NCBI GenBank assembly: GCA_030267565.1
Contig: BRXU01000001.1
Span: 4,898,001 to 4,962,000, forward strand
Length of the DNA stretch: 64,000 nt
Direction of reading: 5' to 3'
Origin: Pleodorina starrii
Taxonomy: Eukaryota; Chlorophyta; Chlorophyceae; Chlamydomonadales; Volvocaceae
Positions 1-11,491 of this stretch are shown here, piece by piece. The notes beneath the pieces were generated by a model, which was given only the letters and a program-made list of their open reading frames with translations, did no database searches and had not been told where the DNA came from. The position numbers were made by a program, and so were the translations under genes. Position 1 is the first letter of the stretch. The number at the start of each line of letters is the position of its first letter.

Positions 1-1430
1 GGTTCCGGTGGTGCAGTGGTTCAGGTGGTGCAGCGGAGACGACCTGGATAAGGAATGTGTGCGTCGGTATGCGTTTGCGAGGTCTGGCCTGCCCCCGGGG
101 AAGTCGCCAAGCTGATGAAACCAACGAGGACGGCGACGATCGGCGGATATTATTACAGTGCCCCCACGCGTATTTGGACAATGTTCAGGACGGACATTTA
201 CCCCCATCACCCCATCCGAATCTCGTTCCCATGTGCACGCATCCACTGTATATATCCAGCGGCGCCTCATCCTGCCGCGTCTCGCTGCTCGCTCCCTCTC
301 CTGGAGACTCCTCTACGGAGTTCGTGCGGCGCGGTTCGTTCGGTGCCCCCACCCCACACCCCGCTAACACGCAGTACGCCACCGCAGTATTTGGGTCGCC
401 TCACACGTCTCTTGTCTGATTATTTGTTTATTTCCCTTCGGTTTATTTGGGTCATCCGGACCGCACGCGCATGCACACATACCTGTCTCGCTGGGTTCCC
501 CGCATGCCCAGCCGCCGAAGTTCGGACGGCACGCACCGTACACCGCACGATTGCAGCCCCATATCCGACGTACAGGGGGCAGAGGATGTCGTACCCAGAA
601 CCTCCCACTTATGCCTTATGATCGCTCATTCGTTCTTTTCGTTCCGAGCAGCGTGCTTTCGATTGCCACCAGGCACCTAGGGTACCTGCAGCCAAAGACA
701 TGGCTTCCGCCGTAACGTAACCAACCGCCGCAGCCAATAAATGCGAGTGACGGCGTGCGGTGTAGACCGCGAAAAATCTCGGCATCGCCTCGCACCGGCA
801 CGGCACGGGTCGGTGATGCTCCGCCCCAGCCTCCAGGGTCGCTGGCGTGTACGTGCCGTGACTCGCTGCACGACATGATACGGGCACCTCGCTTCATGTG
901 GTCACACAAACCCAGTATTCCAGTGTCCCCTCCGGGATGGATTCAGTGGAAGCTGATTCGGTTCAGGATGGCAGTCTCCCATGTGCCGTACCACGTGTAC
1001 GGCTGCCGCTGCTGCCGTACATGTTGGTGGTTCGGCGCGGCGAACAGAAGCGTGACCCGTCAGCTGCCAGCAGCCGGTTGGCTGGATGCAGGCCCGCATA
1101 CTGCCACCATTGTCGTACGCTGCGCTGCTTGCCCATGCCGTACTGGAACCCAGTGCCGTATTCGCTGACCATGAGAGCTTCCACCTGAGAGCACGCACGC
1201 ATGCACGTAAACCAAATAACCATTAGAACAGAGCTCTCCAAAACCACTGGTATGTGCGCGATTCACTTCGTCGGAAGGGCTGCAATTACGTTGAGCAAGG
1301 GAACAAACAAACAACAGCGACTTATCGGTGCAGGTGCGACGGTAAGTCCTGCAGCGCTAGGAGTACACCGCACGCAGCCGCCCAGCAGCCGGCACCCGCC
1401 GCTGCCCCTCCACCCACTCCACCCACTCAC
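1..1430. other. No supported gene; possible 3' part of the glycosyltransferase gene
   Basis: The stretch would hold the last coding exon and 3' UTR of the minus-strand glycosyltransferase. No further exon could be recognised with confidence. Short overlapping open frames exist on both strands, with none resembling a known family. Confidence 0.4.
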
Positions 1431-4400
1431 GACAGACCTTTCGGAGGACGGCCGCCTTCCTGCTGTGGTAGCTGGGGTCGTCACCAAAGTCCTGCGGGCG
1501 CACATCGGACATCGCAGTCCACACACACATGAGTAAATACAGCGCCAGCCATGACTAGTACAGCCTGACAAGCAGTACGGCGAACACGGACGCGACACAC
1601 ACATACCGTACACACACGTGCCACGAAACACGCACCTAGTGCCATCCCCAGCCCCAGCAGCCAGGTGCCCCCAACAGCCCTCCCTTGACCAAAACCTTTC
1701 ACCCGGGCAATACGACACGGGCAGCTCGGGCACGTGACTACGGCGCTGTGTGCGTGACTGTGCGCGTGCGTGTGTGTGTGTGGCTACTCACGTCCCAGAA
1801 CTTGGGTGCTCCCACCCGGCCGTAGTGATGGAAGGCCACATTGCGGTCCGGGGTCAGCAGCTCCCAACCGCTAGTCCACAACCGGGCGCTACGAGGCAAA
1901 TGAGGGCGGGGGCAGCGGATAGAGGTGCAACTGAATGGGGTTCCAGGCGGGGATGTGCACAGCATGACCGATCAGGGTAGATGGGCCACCTGTAAGCAGA
2001 TGTGGTACAGCGGTTACAGAAGCCCACGGCTGGGCCCATGGGTCGAGGCTGGGCCCATGGGCCGAGGCTGGGCCCATGGGTCGAGGCTGGGCCCATGGGT
2101 CGAGGTTGGGCCCATGGGCCGAGGCTGGGCCCATGGGCCGAGGCTGGGCCCATGGGCCGAGGCTGGGCCCATGGGTCGAGGCTGGGCCCATGGGTCGAGG
2201 CTGGGCCCATGGGCCGAGGCTGGGCCCATGGGTCGAGGCTGGGCCCATGGGTCGAGGCCGGGCCCATGGGCCGAGGCTGGGCCCATGGGTCGAGGCTGGG
2301 CCCATGGGTCGAGGTTGGGCCCATGGGTCGAGGCTGGGCCCATGGGTCGAGGCTGGGCCCATGGGCCGAGGCTGGGCCCATGGGTCGAGGTTGGGCCCAT
2401 GGGTCGAGGCTGGGCCCATGGGCCGAGGCTGGGCCCATGGGTCGAGGTTGGGCCCATGGGTCGAGGCTGGGCCCATGGGTCGAGGTTGGGCCCATGGGTC
2501 GAGGCTGGGCCCATGGGCCGAGGCTGGGCCCATGGGTCGAGGTTGGGCCCATGGGTCGAGGCTGGGCCCATGGGTCGAGGCTGGGATCATGGGTCGAGGC
2601 TGGGCCCATGGGTCGAGGCTGGGCCCATGGGTCGAGGCTGGGCCCATGGGTCGAGGCTGGGCCCATGGGCCGAGGCTGGGCCCATGGGCCGAGGCTGGGC
2701 CCATGGGTCGAGGCTGGGCCCATGGGTCGAGGCTGGGCCCATGGGTCGAGGCTGGGCCCATGGGCCGAGGCTGGGCCCATGGGTCGAGGCTGGGCCCATG
2801 GGTCGAGGTTGGGCCCATGGGCCGAGGCTGGGCCCATGGGCCGAGGCTGGGCCCATGGGCCGAGGCTGGGCCCATGGGTCGAGGCTGGGCCCATGGGTCG
2901 AGGCTGGGCCCATGGGCCGAGGCTGGGTCCATGGGTCGAGGCTGGGCCCATGGGTCGAGGCCGGGCCCATGGGCCGAGGCTGGGCCCATGGGTCGAGGCT
3001 GGGCCCATGGGTCGAGGTTGGGCCCATGGGTCGAGGCTGGGCCCATGGGTCGAGGCTGGGCCCATGGGCCGAGGCTGGGCCCATGGGTCGAGGTTGGGCC
3101 CATGGGTCGAGGCTGGGCCCATGGGCCGAGGCTGGGCCCATGGGTCGAGGTTGGGCCCATGGGTCGAGGCTGGGCCCATGGGTCGAGGTTGGGCCCATGG
3201 GTCGAGGCTGGGCCCATGGGCCGAGGCTGGGCCCATGGGTCGAGGTTGGGCCCATGGGTCGAGGCTGGGCCCATGGGTCGAGGCTGGGATCATGGGTCGA
3301 GGCTGGGCCCATGGGTCGAGGCTGGGCCCATGGGTCGAGGCTGGGCCCATGGGTCGAGGCTGGGCCCATGGGTCGAGGCTGGGCCCATGGGTCGAGGCTG
3401 GGCCCATGGGTCGAGGCTGGGCCCATGGGTCGAGGTTGGGCCCATGGGCCGAGGCTGGGCCCATGGGTCGAGGTTGAGCCCATGGGTCGAGGCTGGGCCC
3501 ATGGGTCGAGGTTGGGCCCATGGGCCGAGGCTGGGCCCATGGGTCGAGGTTGAGCCCATGGGCCGAGGCTGGGCCCATGGGTCGAGGCTGGGCCCATGGG
3601 TCGAGGCTGGGCCCATGGGTCGAGGTTGGGCCCATGGGCCGAGGCTGGGCCCATGGGTCGAGGCTGGGCCCATGGGTCGAGGCTGGGCCATGGGTCGAGG
3701 TTGGGCCCATGGGTCGAGGCTGGGCCCATGGGTCGAGGCTGGGCCCATGGGCCGAGGCTGGGCCCATGGGCCGAGGCTGGGCCCATGGGTCGAGGCTGGG
3801 CCCATGGGTCGAGGCTGGGCCCATGGGTCGAGGCTGGGCCCATGGGTCGAGGCTGGGCCCATGGGTCGAGGCTGGGCCCATGGGTCGAGGTTGGGCCCAT
3901 GGGCCGAGGCTGGGCCCATGGGTCGAGGCTGGGCCCATGGGTCGAGGCTGGTCCCATGGGTCGAGGCTGGGCCCATGGGCCGAGGCTGGGCCCATGGGTC
4001 GAGGCTGGGCCCATGGGTCGAGGTTGGGCCCATGGGTCGAGGCTGGGCCCATGGGCCGAGGCTGGGCCCATGGGTCGAGGCTGGGCCCATGGGTCGAGGC
4101 TGGGCCCATGGGCCGAGGCTGGGCCCATGGGCCGAGGCTGGGCCCATGGGTCGAGGCTGGGCCCATGGGTCGAGGCTGGGCCCATGGGTCGAGGTTGGGC
4201 CCATGGGTCGAGGCTGGGCCCATGGGCCGAGGCTGGGCCCATGGGTCGAGGCTGGGCCCATGGGTCGAGGCTGGGCCCATGGGTCGAGGCTGGGAACATG
4301 GGTCGAGGCTGGGCCCATGGGTCGAGGCTGGGCCCATGGGTCGAGGCTGGGCCCATGGGTCGAGGCTGGGCCCATGGGTCGAGGCTGGGCCCATGGGTCG

Positions 4401-7400
4401 AGGCTGGGCCCATGGGTCGAGGCTGGGCCCATGGGTCGAGGTTGGGCCCATGGGCCGAGGCTGGGCCCATGGGTCGAGGTTGAGCCCATGGGTCGAGGCT
4501 GGGCCCATTGGTCGAGGTTGGGCCCATGGGGCGCGGCTGGGCCCATGGGTCGAGGCTGTGCCCATGGGACGAGGCTGGGCCCATGGGTCGAGGCTGGGCC
4601 CATGGGTCGAGGCTGGGCCCATGGGTCGAGGTTGGGCCCATGGGCCGAGGCTGGGCCCATGGGTCGAGGCTGGGCCCATGGGTCGAGGCTGGGCCATGGG
4701 TCGAGGCTGGGCCCATGGGTCGAGGCTGGGCCCATGGGTCGAGGCTGGGCCCATGGGCCGAGGCTGGGCCCATGGGCCGAGGCTGGGCCCATGGGTCGAG
4801 GCTGGGCCCATGGGTCGAGGCTGGGCCCATGGGTCGAGGCTGGGCCCATGGGTCGAGGCTGGGCCCATGGGTCGAGGCTGGGCCCATGGGTCGAGGTTGG
4901 GCCCATGGGCCGAGGCTGGGCCCATGGGTCGAGGCTGGGCCCATGGGTCGAGGCTGGTCCCATGGGTCGAGGCTGGGCCCATGGGTCGAGGCTGGGCCCA
5001 TGGGTCGAGGCTGGGCCCATGGGCCGAGACTGGGCCCATGGGTCGAGGCCCGGCCCATGGGTCAAGGCTGGGCCCATGGGTCAAGGCTGGGCCCATGGGT
5101 CGAGGCTGGGCCCATGGGCCGAGGCCGGGCCCATCGCTCGTACCTGTACAGCGCCTCCTCTCCGTGAAAAAGGAAATCCAGGGAGGGGTCGAAGGGCACC
5201 TCCTTCATCACGTGCGCCGGGGCGAACATGAAGCCGCCCGCCGCGAAGGGAACCGGCTGGTTGGGGAACAGGAGGTGCCGGATGGAGGCGATGGAGGCGA
5301 TGGAGGCGAAGCGCGCAGGACGTTGGGCGTGGCGCACGTGGCGGGTGAAAAGGCGAGCCCAGAGATGGTAACCGAGGCGACGTGGGGGACGGGGCCCATG
5401 CGGAGGACCCGCAGGAGCGAGGGCAGGTTCGGGGTTAATTGCGGCGCATTCCTGCATACGGACGGGCCGGCTGGGTGCGTTTAGCAGGGCGCACGCGGAC
5501 GAGGCAGGCAACGCGCCACCAAGCCCACGGTGATGGCGGTGGTGGTGGTGGTGGTGGTGGTGGTGGGCAGGTTGCCCCCGCGGTCTCTTGAAGTGACCGC
5601 GTCGGCGCTCCAGGGTGGGCTCCACGCCCCCGCTTTGCTTCGCCAAGCTCAGCATCGCCTAGCTTAGCATACCCATACTGCACGCCCCGGAGCCCACCTC
5701 AACCTCACCTGCCTCCCCTCCCTCGCGCCTCCCACGTATGTACCCAGCAAGCTAACCCAGCACCCACCCGCAGCTCCCCGGCGGCCGGTGGCTCCATCAG
5801 TGACGCCTCGAACATCAGCACCTGCTGCCCCTCCGCCTCGTCCACCCAGCGGGCCATGCACATGGAGGGCACTCGCCGCTCCGACAGGTCGTCCCAGGAG
5901 GGCGGGTAGTGCTGCGGAAGGCGGGGCAGCGGGAGGCAGTGGCAGCGGCAGCGGCAGCGGCGGTGGAGGCTGTGACACGGCGGACGTCACGTCTGAACTC
6001 AGGAGTCGGGCTGGCGGCATGGTCGGTTGGGTTTTGGGCGAGGTCTCCGGCGCGGATGGCGCCAGTTTGGGGGTAACGGTATACGGTAAATGGCAACCGC
6101 AGGGAACTGATGGGATGCACAGTCCCACAGCTCGAGGTTCTGAGCTCCTGACGGCTGATCCCGCAGAGGCCACCCCGAGTACGACGGTGTGTTAGGGTGG
6201 GCAAGGAAAACTACGCCCTGCACCCCAGCTGGCTGTTGCCTATGCATGCGCACATCACACCATTACCGGCGTTCATGCGGGGATTTCTTGTGGTTGCGTG
6301 CGTTGCCAAAGGAGATCTTTCTTGCTTCCTTTCGAGCCGTTGTAAGCGGACCGTTGCAGCTCTCATACTCCTAACCCCCTTGTAAGATGTGGGTCACAAA
6401 CGAATTTGCGGCGTGGCGTCGCGAATGAAATGAAAAATACAGCCAGCGAACGAGCCCAACAACCGACCCCGCCGGCCCAGCCTTCGTTCCCTTCCCTCGA
6501 CCTTTAGGCTTTCACAAGATCGAACAGCCCAACCCGACCTCAGCCCCACCCACCGTTAGCACGGAATTGCGGTTGGACGCCCCGCGGATCATTCGCAGCA
6601 GCTCCTCATCCCAGCCGGGCGCGAAGCGCATGTGCGAGTCGATCTGCGGCGAACGAGTACGTTTTGCGGTGACGACCGACCCGCGGGTCGCTTGACGGTT
6701 TCGCGCGGCGGCGCAGCGGACGGAGGACCGGAAATACGGGGCGAGCCAACAGCTGGCGGTGCTGCCAGTCGTGCTAGGACGGACGTATTTGTCCGATATG
6801 TTCGGCATCGTCTGTGTACGGCACAACCCTTCACCCGCACCTGCAGTAGGTACTGCTCGCCGTCGTACAGTGAGGCGCCCTGGTGCCGGGACAGGCTGGG
6901 TCCCCTGGCGGCGGCGATGTCGAGCGACAGCCGCCTGTACGGATGTACGCCACCGAGTAAATGGAGCGAGGAGAAGGCCGGTGGGCAAAGCAAACCACGC
7001 ACCCGCACCCGCACGCACGCACACACGCACGCATGGCCCCCGAGGGGAGCGTATGGAAGCACGCACCGGATGTTTCGCTCAAAGGGCGCCAGCTCGGGCG
7101 CCTCGCACCGCTCCGCGGCTGAGCCGCCGGGCTCGGTGCCGTTTTTGCCGGCGGGTTTGGAGTACGTCACCACGCCCACGAACACCGCTTCGGGGCGGCG
7201 TGCCTGCCGGTAGAGGTCCAGTAGGGTCGCGGCACACCTGCACAGTGCGCAGCGATGAGGCAGCCACGTAACTAGGAGGGTATACATAACAATTATAACA
7301 GCATGGAGAAGATCCGTGACAAGGTAAACTTGTCACATTCGCGTGGTCTCAGGTTTCAGGTCCCGTTCCAGTTCGCGTCCACAGATCACGTCCGCGAGAG

Positions 7401-7793
7401 AAAGGAAAGTAACTCGTATCGCACACCAAACTGAAAATGGCGAGGAGAATTTTTTGCAGCTGTGAATCTATTCATGAATTGCTCGTCTAAGGTCTACTGA
7501 GGCTGTCTGCGCTGCAAGACAGCCAGTGGTTTCGGAACGATTTAAGATATGCGCGGCAAGGAAGAAATCGTGGGCCTCTTGTTCTGAGCAGCGCTCTGCG
7601 AGCCAGATACTTACTCCACGTCTCTGTAGGATCCCACGGACACGAATATGGTGTCGCCGTTGCTGGCAGCGCTCGGCTTGAGGCGCCGCGCACTCCGCAG
7701 AGTCGCCGCTGTCGAAAGGACCGCCAGCAAAAACGCGAACGGCGCGAGACGCCGCCAAACGCAAGGAGATATCATGGCTCGTGCTGAAACCAT
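1431..7793 (-). CDS. GlcNAc-transferase-like Golgi glycosyltransferase (8 exons recognised, 3' end unresolved)
   Basis: Exons read on the minus strand: 7793-7615, 7237-7067, 6934-6841, 6643-6554, 5911-5768, 5256-5144, 1888-1792, 1491-1431; junction phases agree throughout and about 316 residues are recovered. The N-terminus has a short basic stretch and one hydrophobic segment (about residues 15-32), as in a type II Golgi signal anchor. Next come TIFVSVGSYRDVECAATL, RGPSLSRHQGASLYDGEQY, IDSHMRF (the DxH-type metal/nucleotide-sugar site), AAGGFMFAPAHVMKEVPFDP, LFHGEEALY and RLWTSGWELLTPDRN. These are ordered landmarks of the GlcNAc-transferase family (Pfam Glycosyltransferase (GlcNAc), related to Skp1 GnT). 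The exon after IDSHMRF supplies HYPPSWDDLSERR. The intron between the GEEALY and RLWTSGW exons (5143-1889) is almost wholly 19-bp satellite, yet joins a perfect CAG|GTACGAG donor to a CGTAG acceptor and restores ALYSARLW. A final C-terminal exon below 1431 was not found. Acceptor and substrate are unknown. Confidence 0.8.
2030..5135. repeat. 19-bp satellite array (~163 copies) filling one intron
   Basis: The unit is GGGCCCATGGGYCGAGGYT (19 bp), with two common variable positions (T/C after CATGGG, C/T near the end) and rare point variants. Each unit holds the palindromes TGGGCCCA and CCCATGGG. Because 19 is not a multiple of 3 and the unit has no stop in any frame, all frames stay open for long distances on both strands, so the apparent proteins here (MGPASTHGPSLDPWAQPRP-type and its reverse) are artefacts. 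Rare variants mark higher-order duplications with offsets of 703 bp (37 units) and 1006 bp (53 units, one of 18 bp). The array lies wholly within an intron of the glycosyltransferase gene. Confidence 0.97.
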
Positions 7794-9478
7794 GGTTCGT
7801 AAATAACAGAGTAGGACAGCTGGACGGGCCAGATCAGCCGGGCGCGCGAAAGTGTCCGAAACAGCCGACGGCACAGCTACGTAATTAGGATCGATATATA
7901 CTGATATCACGGTGTGTAATGCAACTCGACAAGCTCACAACACGATATTGATTGTTCGTGGCTCGTGGTTCAGGATCGTGGGGATTCCTGCCCTTTCAGC
8001 GTGACCTCTTGCTGTACGGCTGCGATTGATCCATTCGGTAATAAGTCATGGACCTAGTAGATCAGGACCCGGGCGCCTTAGGCTCTCACACAGGAACGAA
8101 TTCGCTCTGCGACGTGTCCTGGACAGCCAATAACACCACGTCTCGCCTTGGCCTGCTGAGCCCTTCGTTTTGTGCAATGCTTTCGGCGATGTGCGAGCAC
8201 TCCGCGACCTGCTGCCCAGTATGGAAACACAAAGCCTCTCAGTGCCGCCGCAGCGCCACTCTGCTGGACGCGCACGCCTGTTGAGTGAAATGTCCGCATG
8301 CATGTGGCCAGATGTGGCTCCTACGAACGCGGCCGCACCCTCTGCGACCACATACGGTAACGCCTGAACACTGCCCAGTGTCCACACCGTAGCCAACCGG
8401 TGGCCTGCAGCAACGCGTAGCAACGCTACGCAGCGAAGCTCGTTTGTCTTCTTAACTGGAGGCAGCAAAGCTATCAGATAAAGGGCCTTGCTGAAGATAA
8501 ACTAACCTTCCAACGCACGGAAACGACAGCCGCTCAGAAAGGTATCAGTCATTTAAAATCCAGCCAACGCAAGAGAGCACGGCATGTGCAGCACCACAAA
8601 CAATGTTCACTGGCATACGTCAGCCATATGCGGTGGAGTCACGGCCACACGCGACGCGCATGCGCGCGCCCAGCTAAGCGCCGCATACTCCTATCTCTCA
8701 GGATGCGCAGTCAGCGGCCCCTCACGCAGCATATGCTTGCTGCGAGGCGTACAGGCGTATCCTCGTCCATCGCTGACCGCACAGAAAGAAGAAAAAATCG
8801 CATGCCACACGTCGCAACCCCAGGCGTGGCGACCGGCGCTCCGAAGCCGCCTTCCTGTTCTCCGCGGCTGGCGAAGATCGTACCCATACAACGCCCACCC
8901 TGGGCTGACCCATTATCGGACAGCTCCCCGTCACAGGGGTAGCGGCCTCGATATTGGCCGTACACCGCACGGTTATTACATCGTACCCACATCGTATCGA
9001 CAATTCACGCCGCGCGATATCCCGCCTTCGCTGGGTTCTCGGTCGCCTGCGTCCCTCCGCTGCGGTATCGTTTGTTTACCTCTACACTCCCATCATTTTT
9101 GCAATGCGCCCATGTAGCAATCTCAGCCTGACCCACATGCCCCGCATCCGTGACTCAAGCCCCGCTCTGTGCATGGCCCTCCGAAGCCAAATTTTCTTCC
9201 CACGCGACAGTGTTTTCTCCTCATGAGTCATGACATAAAACCACCACGTCACATGACAACGCGCGACCCCACCACCTAGCTGCGCCCCCGCCCCCGCCCC
9301 CGCTTCCGTAATCTACGTATCTACCGCCCCCGACGCTCACAGCGCTGTTTCCCTCCTCACCAGTAAAGTCACAATGCTTGTCGCACGGCTGCACCACATC
9401 ACAACAAAACACAACACCAGCTCACGCCTCAGCCAGTTTGGTTAAACCTACCCTACGCCCTCGCAGCACACACACACA
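7794..9478. other. Intergenic, nothing recognised
   Basis: Upstream of the glycosyltransferase start. Only short, mutually overlapping frames are present. A minus-strand frame near 8046-8468 is open for 140 codons but shows no family motif and no splice-consistent partner. Confidence 0.4.
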
Positions 9479-9800
9479 CATAACTAAGATCGGGCGGCGG
9501 CAGGCAGAGCACCGGGTTAGTAACCGGCGGGTCTGGAGTTCGATCCCCAGAGTCGGCACTAACTTAACCGGAAGACGTGGGATCATACCCCACCGCTGGT
9601 CCCCCGGGTGAAAGAGGTCGGGGTGTCGAAGGCTGGAGACAATGGTGTCCTCTGGTGCGCGGGGCGGCTGGAGTGGGATGCCACCAAGAAGACTACAACG
9701 CTGCCGCAGAGCAGTGGTGGAGGAATGAGTCTGCGTAGGGCCTGGACCAGACTGCATAGCAGGTGGTGGTTGGATAACTAAGATCGGGCGGTGGCAGGCT
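9479..9800 (+). mobile_element. tRNA-derived SINE-like sequence
   Basis: A pol III B-box-like GTTCGATCC lies at about 9538-9546 inside a T-arm-like hairpin (CTGGA-GTTCGAT-CCCCAG), preceded by an A-box-like GGCAGGCAGAGC and a CCGG/CCGG stem in the anticodon-arm position. There is no good acceptor stem or CCA-side pairing, so it is not a functional tRNA. The head sequence ATAACTAAGATCGGGCGG plus GGCAGGC recurs 294 bp later (about 9774), as either a second truncated copy or a long target-site duplication. Confidence 0.5.
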
Positions 9801-10098
9801 TCCGAAGGATACAGGAGGTGGCAATGGCACCGGTGTGCGTGCCCTGGTAGATTACGCAGCTGTAGAGCATGCGTTCGGTGGACTGAGGACAGTAGGCGCC
9901 TGGGGCTAGCTTAGCTGGCACATGGACAATCAGGTGGACGCTGTCCTGTGACGATTACGGCGCAGCGGTTAGCACTTCCCGGTGCAGTGTGCGGACAAGG
10001 TGGTACGCCCCTCCTCAACAGAGGAGTGCTTCGGCGGTCTCCCGTATGTGGGCGGGTTAGCGCCCCCGGCCAGTGTCGGCCCGGCAGATATGTAACAG

Positions 10099-10100
<2 letters not shown>

Positions 10101-10179
<79 letters not shown>
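10101..10179. repeat. (CA)n microsatellite
   Basis: About 39 uninterrupted CA dinucleotides. The ~70-90 residue HTHTHT / CVCVCV frames that cross it are repeat artefacts. Confidence 0.97.
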
Positions 10180-10259
10180 GATTCCTGCGCTGCGGGTCGT
10201 TATGTCCCCCTTTCCCTTTCCGCCCTCCCCACCGCCGCCCCGCACACGAACACGACGAC

Positions 10260-10631
10260 CAGTGTTCGTATCTTATTTTTGGGCTTTCGTTCCTCTGGAC
10301 GAAAGGGGCCCTTTTTGGCCCGTTTCGTTCGCTGGCTGGCGGACGAACGGCCCCTCCGGGGCCGCAAACCGTTCGTCCGGCCGGACGAACCGGACGAAAC
10401 CGTTCGTCCGGCCGGACGAACCGGACGAACGCCTGAAACCGGCCGAAAACCTTAAAATAGCCCGTGCCGCCGTCAGAGCGTCCGGTCCATTTCTTTCGTT
10501 TGGCTGGTGGACGAACGCCGGCCTTCGGCCGGCGTTTTGTTCGTCCGGCCGGACGAACGGGCCTTCGGCCGTTCGTCCAAAACGGCCCTTCGGGCCGTCG
10601 GATCATCCGAACGACGAAGATACGAACACTG
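10260..10631. mobile_element. 372-bp hAT-type MITE with 15-bp TIRs and 8-bp TSD
   Basis: Perfect 15-bp terminal inverted repeats start CAGTGTTCGTATCTT (10260-10274, complement at 10617-10631). They are flanked by an 8-bp direct repeat ACGACGAC (10252-10259 and 10632-10639). A CA-purine terminus and 8-bp TSD fit the hAT superfamily; the interior has many nested palindromes built from TTCGTCCGG / CCGGACGAA and no transposase frame, so it is non-autonomous. It sits 16 bp downstream of the CMC2 stop codon, probably in the 3' UTR. The local ACG repetitiveness slightly weakens the TSD call. Confidence 0.8.
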
Positions 10632-10646
10632 ACGACGACCCAATTT

Positions 10647-10673
10647 TTATTCCTCCCCAGCGCTGCTCGCGGC

Positions 10674-10707
<34 letters not shown>

Positions 10708-11491
10708 GGCCCATCTGCCGCTGCTGCGCCGCCAGGAGCCGCCCGGTCCTCGTTCAGCTTGCGCAGCCGCTCCTCATCCTCCCGGCGCTTCTGAGCCCAA
10801 CGCTCGTGGTAGCGCTTCTGTCGCGGCTCGCGAACAATCTTCTTTTCCTGCTTGAGGCAGTCCGACAGGTCCCACGTGATTTCGGAGCACACCCCCAAGA
10901 ACTTGCGGTACGGGTTTTCCTTGCGGCACTGCACCAGCGCTTCCATGTACTGCAGGCGGATTGGGGAAAGCCAGGGTGGAGGGCGAGAGCAAGGGCAGGA
11001 AGAGGCGACGTGATTAAGGGGTATGTGAGGGACGTGACGGGGAGCTGCGCAGCGGCGGCAGCGGCAAGGACGCCGCGGCGGCACTGGTGCCTGTACTGGA
11101 CAGAGCAACTGCTGTAGACGCGCTGGATGGGCGTAAGAGCATGACGAGCCGGGAGAGCGGAGGACTTTGCCAGGGCAAAGCTAAAGCGAGGGGGCGGCGG
11201 GCGATGGTAGGGAGCTGGACGCGCCGTTGAGGAAGGCTGAGGGGATGACAGTGCAGAAGCGGTACCGATATGCGTACGCCCTGTGGTGTAAATCAATATG
11301 GAGCCCTCCAAGCAGATATGCTATGCTGGGATTTGTCGATATGAAGTCCATCCCTTCCGGGCTTGCCAGGTCTAACGCAACTCTCGGCGTGCGCAAACCA
11401 TGATGACTGGATTACGCCGCACATAAATTTAACGGTTGGCGATTACCTTTCCACAAAGCGGGTGTTTCTCTGGAATTAATGCAGGATGCAT
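10647..11491 (-). CDS. CMC2: CMC2-like twin CX9C mitochondrial protein (2 exons)
   Basis: Exon 1 is 11491-11447 (45 bp, MHPALIPEKHPLCGK) and exon 2 is 10949-10647, joined in phase 0 (AAG|GTAATC donor, CTGCAG acceptor), giving 115 residues. The first exon was found by searching for the conserved CMC2 N-terminus MHP..HP.C. The join creates C-x9-C (CGKYMEALVQC) followed by CRKENPYRKFLGVC and C-x9-C (CSEITWDLSDC), the CHCH twin-Cys pattern of CMC2, an intermembrane-space protein needed for cytochrome c oxidase biogenesis via the Mia40 import route. A basic charged helix follows. The C-terminus is extended by an Ala-rich tract encoded by a GCN trinucleotide repeat, making it longer than the ~79-residue human protein. 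A hAT MITE lies immediately downstream. Confidence 0.9.

Noticed and set aside
2030..5135. CRISPR-like array
   Set aside because: There are no spacers; units are contiguous and the host is clearly eukaryotic.
1854..5484. Very long open frames (up to ~1080 codons) on both strands
   Set aside because: They are the 19-bp satellite read in different frames; the unit lacks stops and its length is not a multiple of 3, and the array is inside a spliced intron.
5528..5565. Nine-His tract in a minus-strand frame
   Set aside because: A GGT microsatellite upstream of the exon that starts at 5256; the exon phases exclude it from the glycosyltransferase.
9538..9546. Functional tRNA gene
   Set aside because: Only the T-arm and a partial anticodon arm can be drawn; no acceptor stem pairs.
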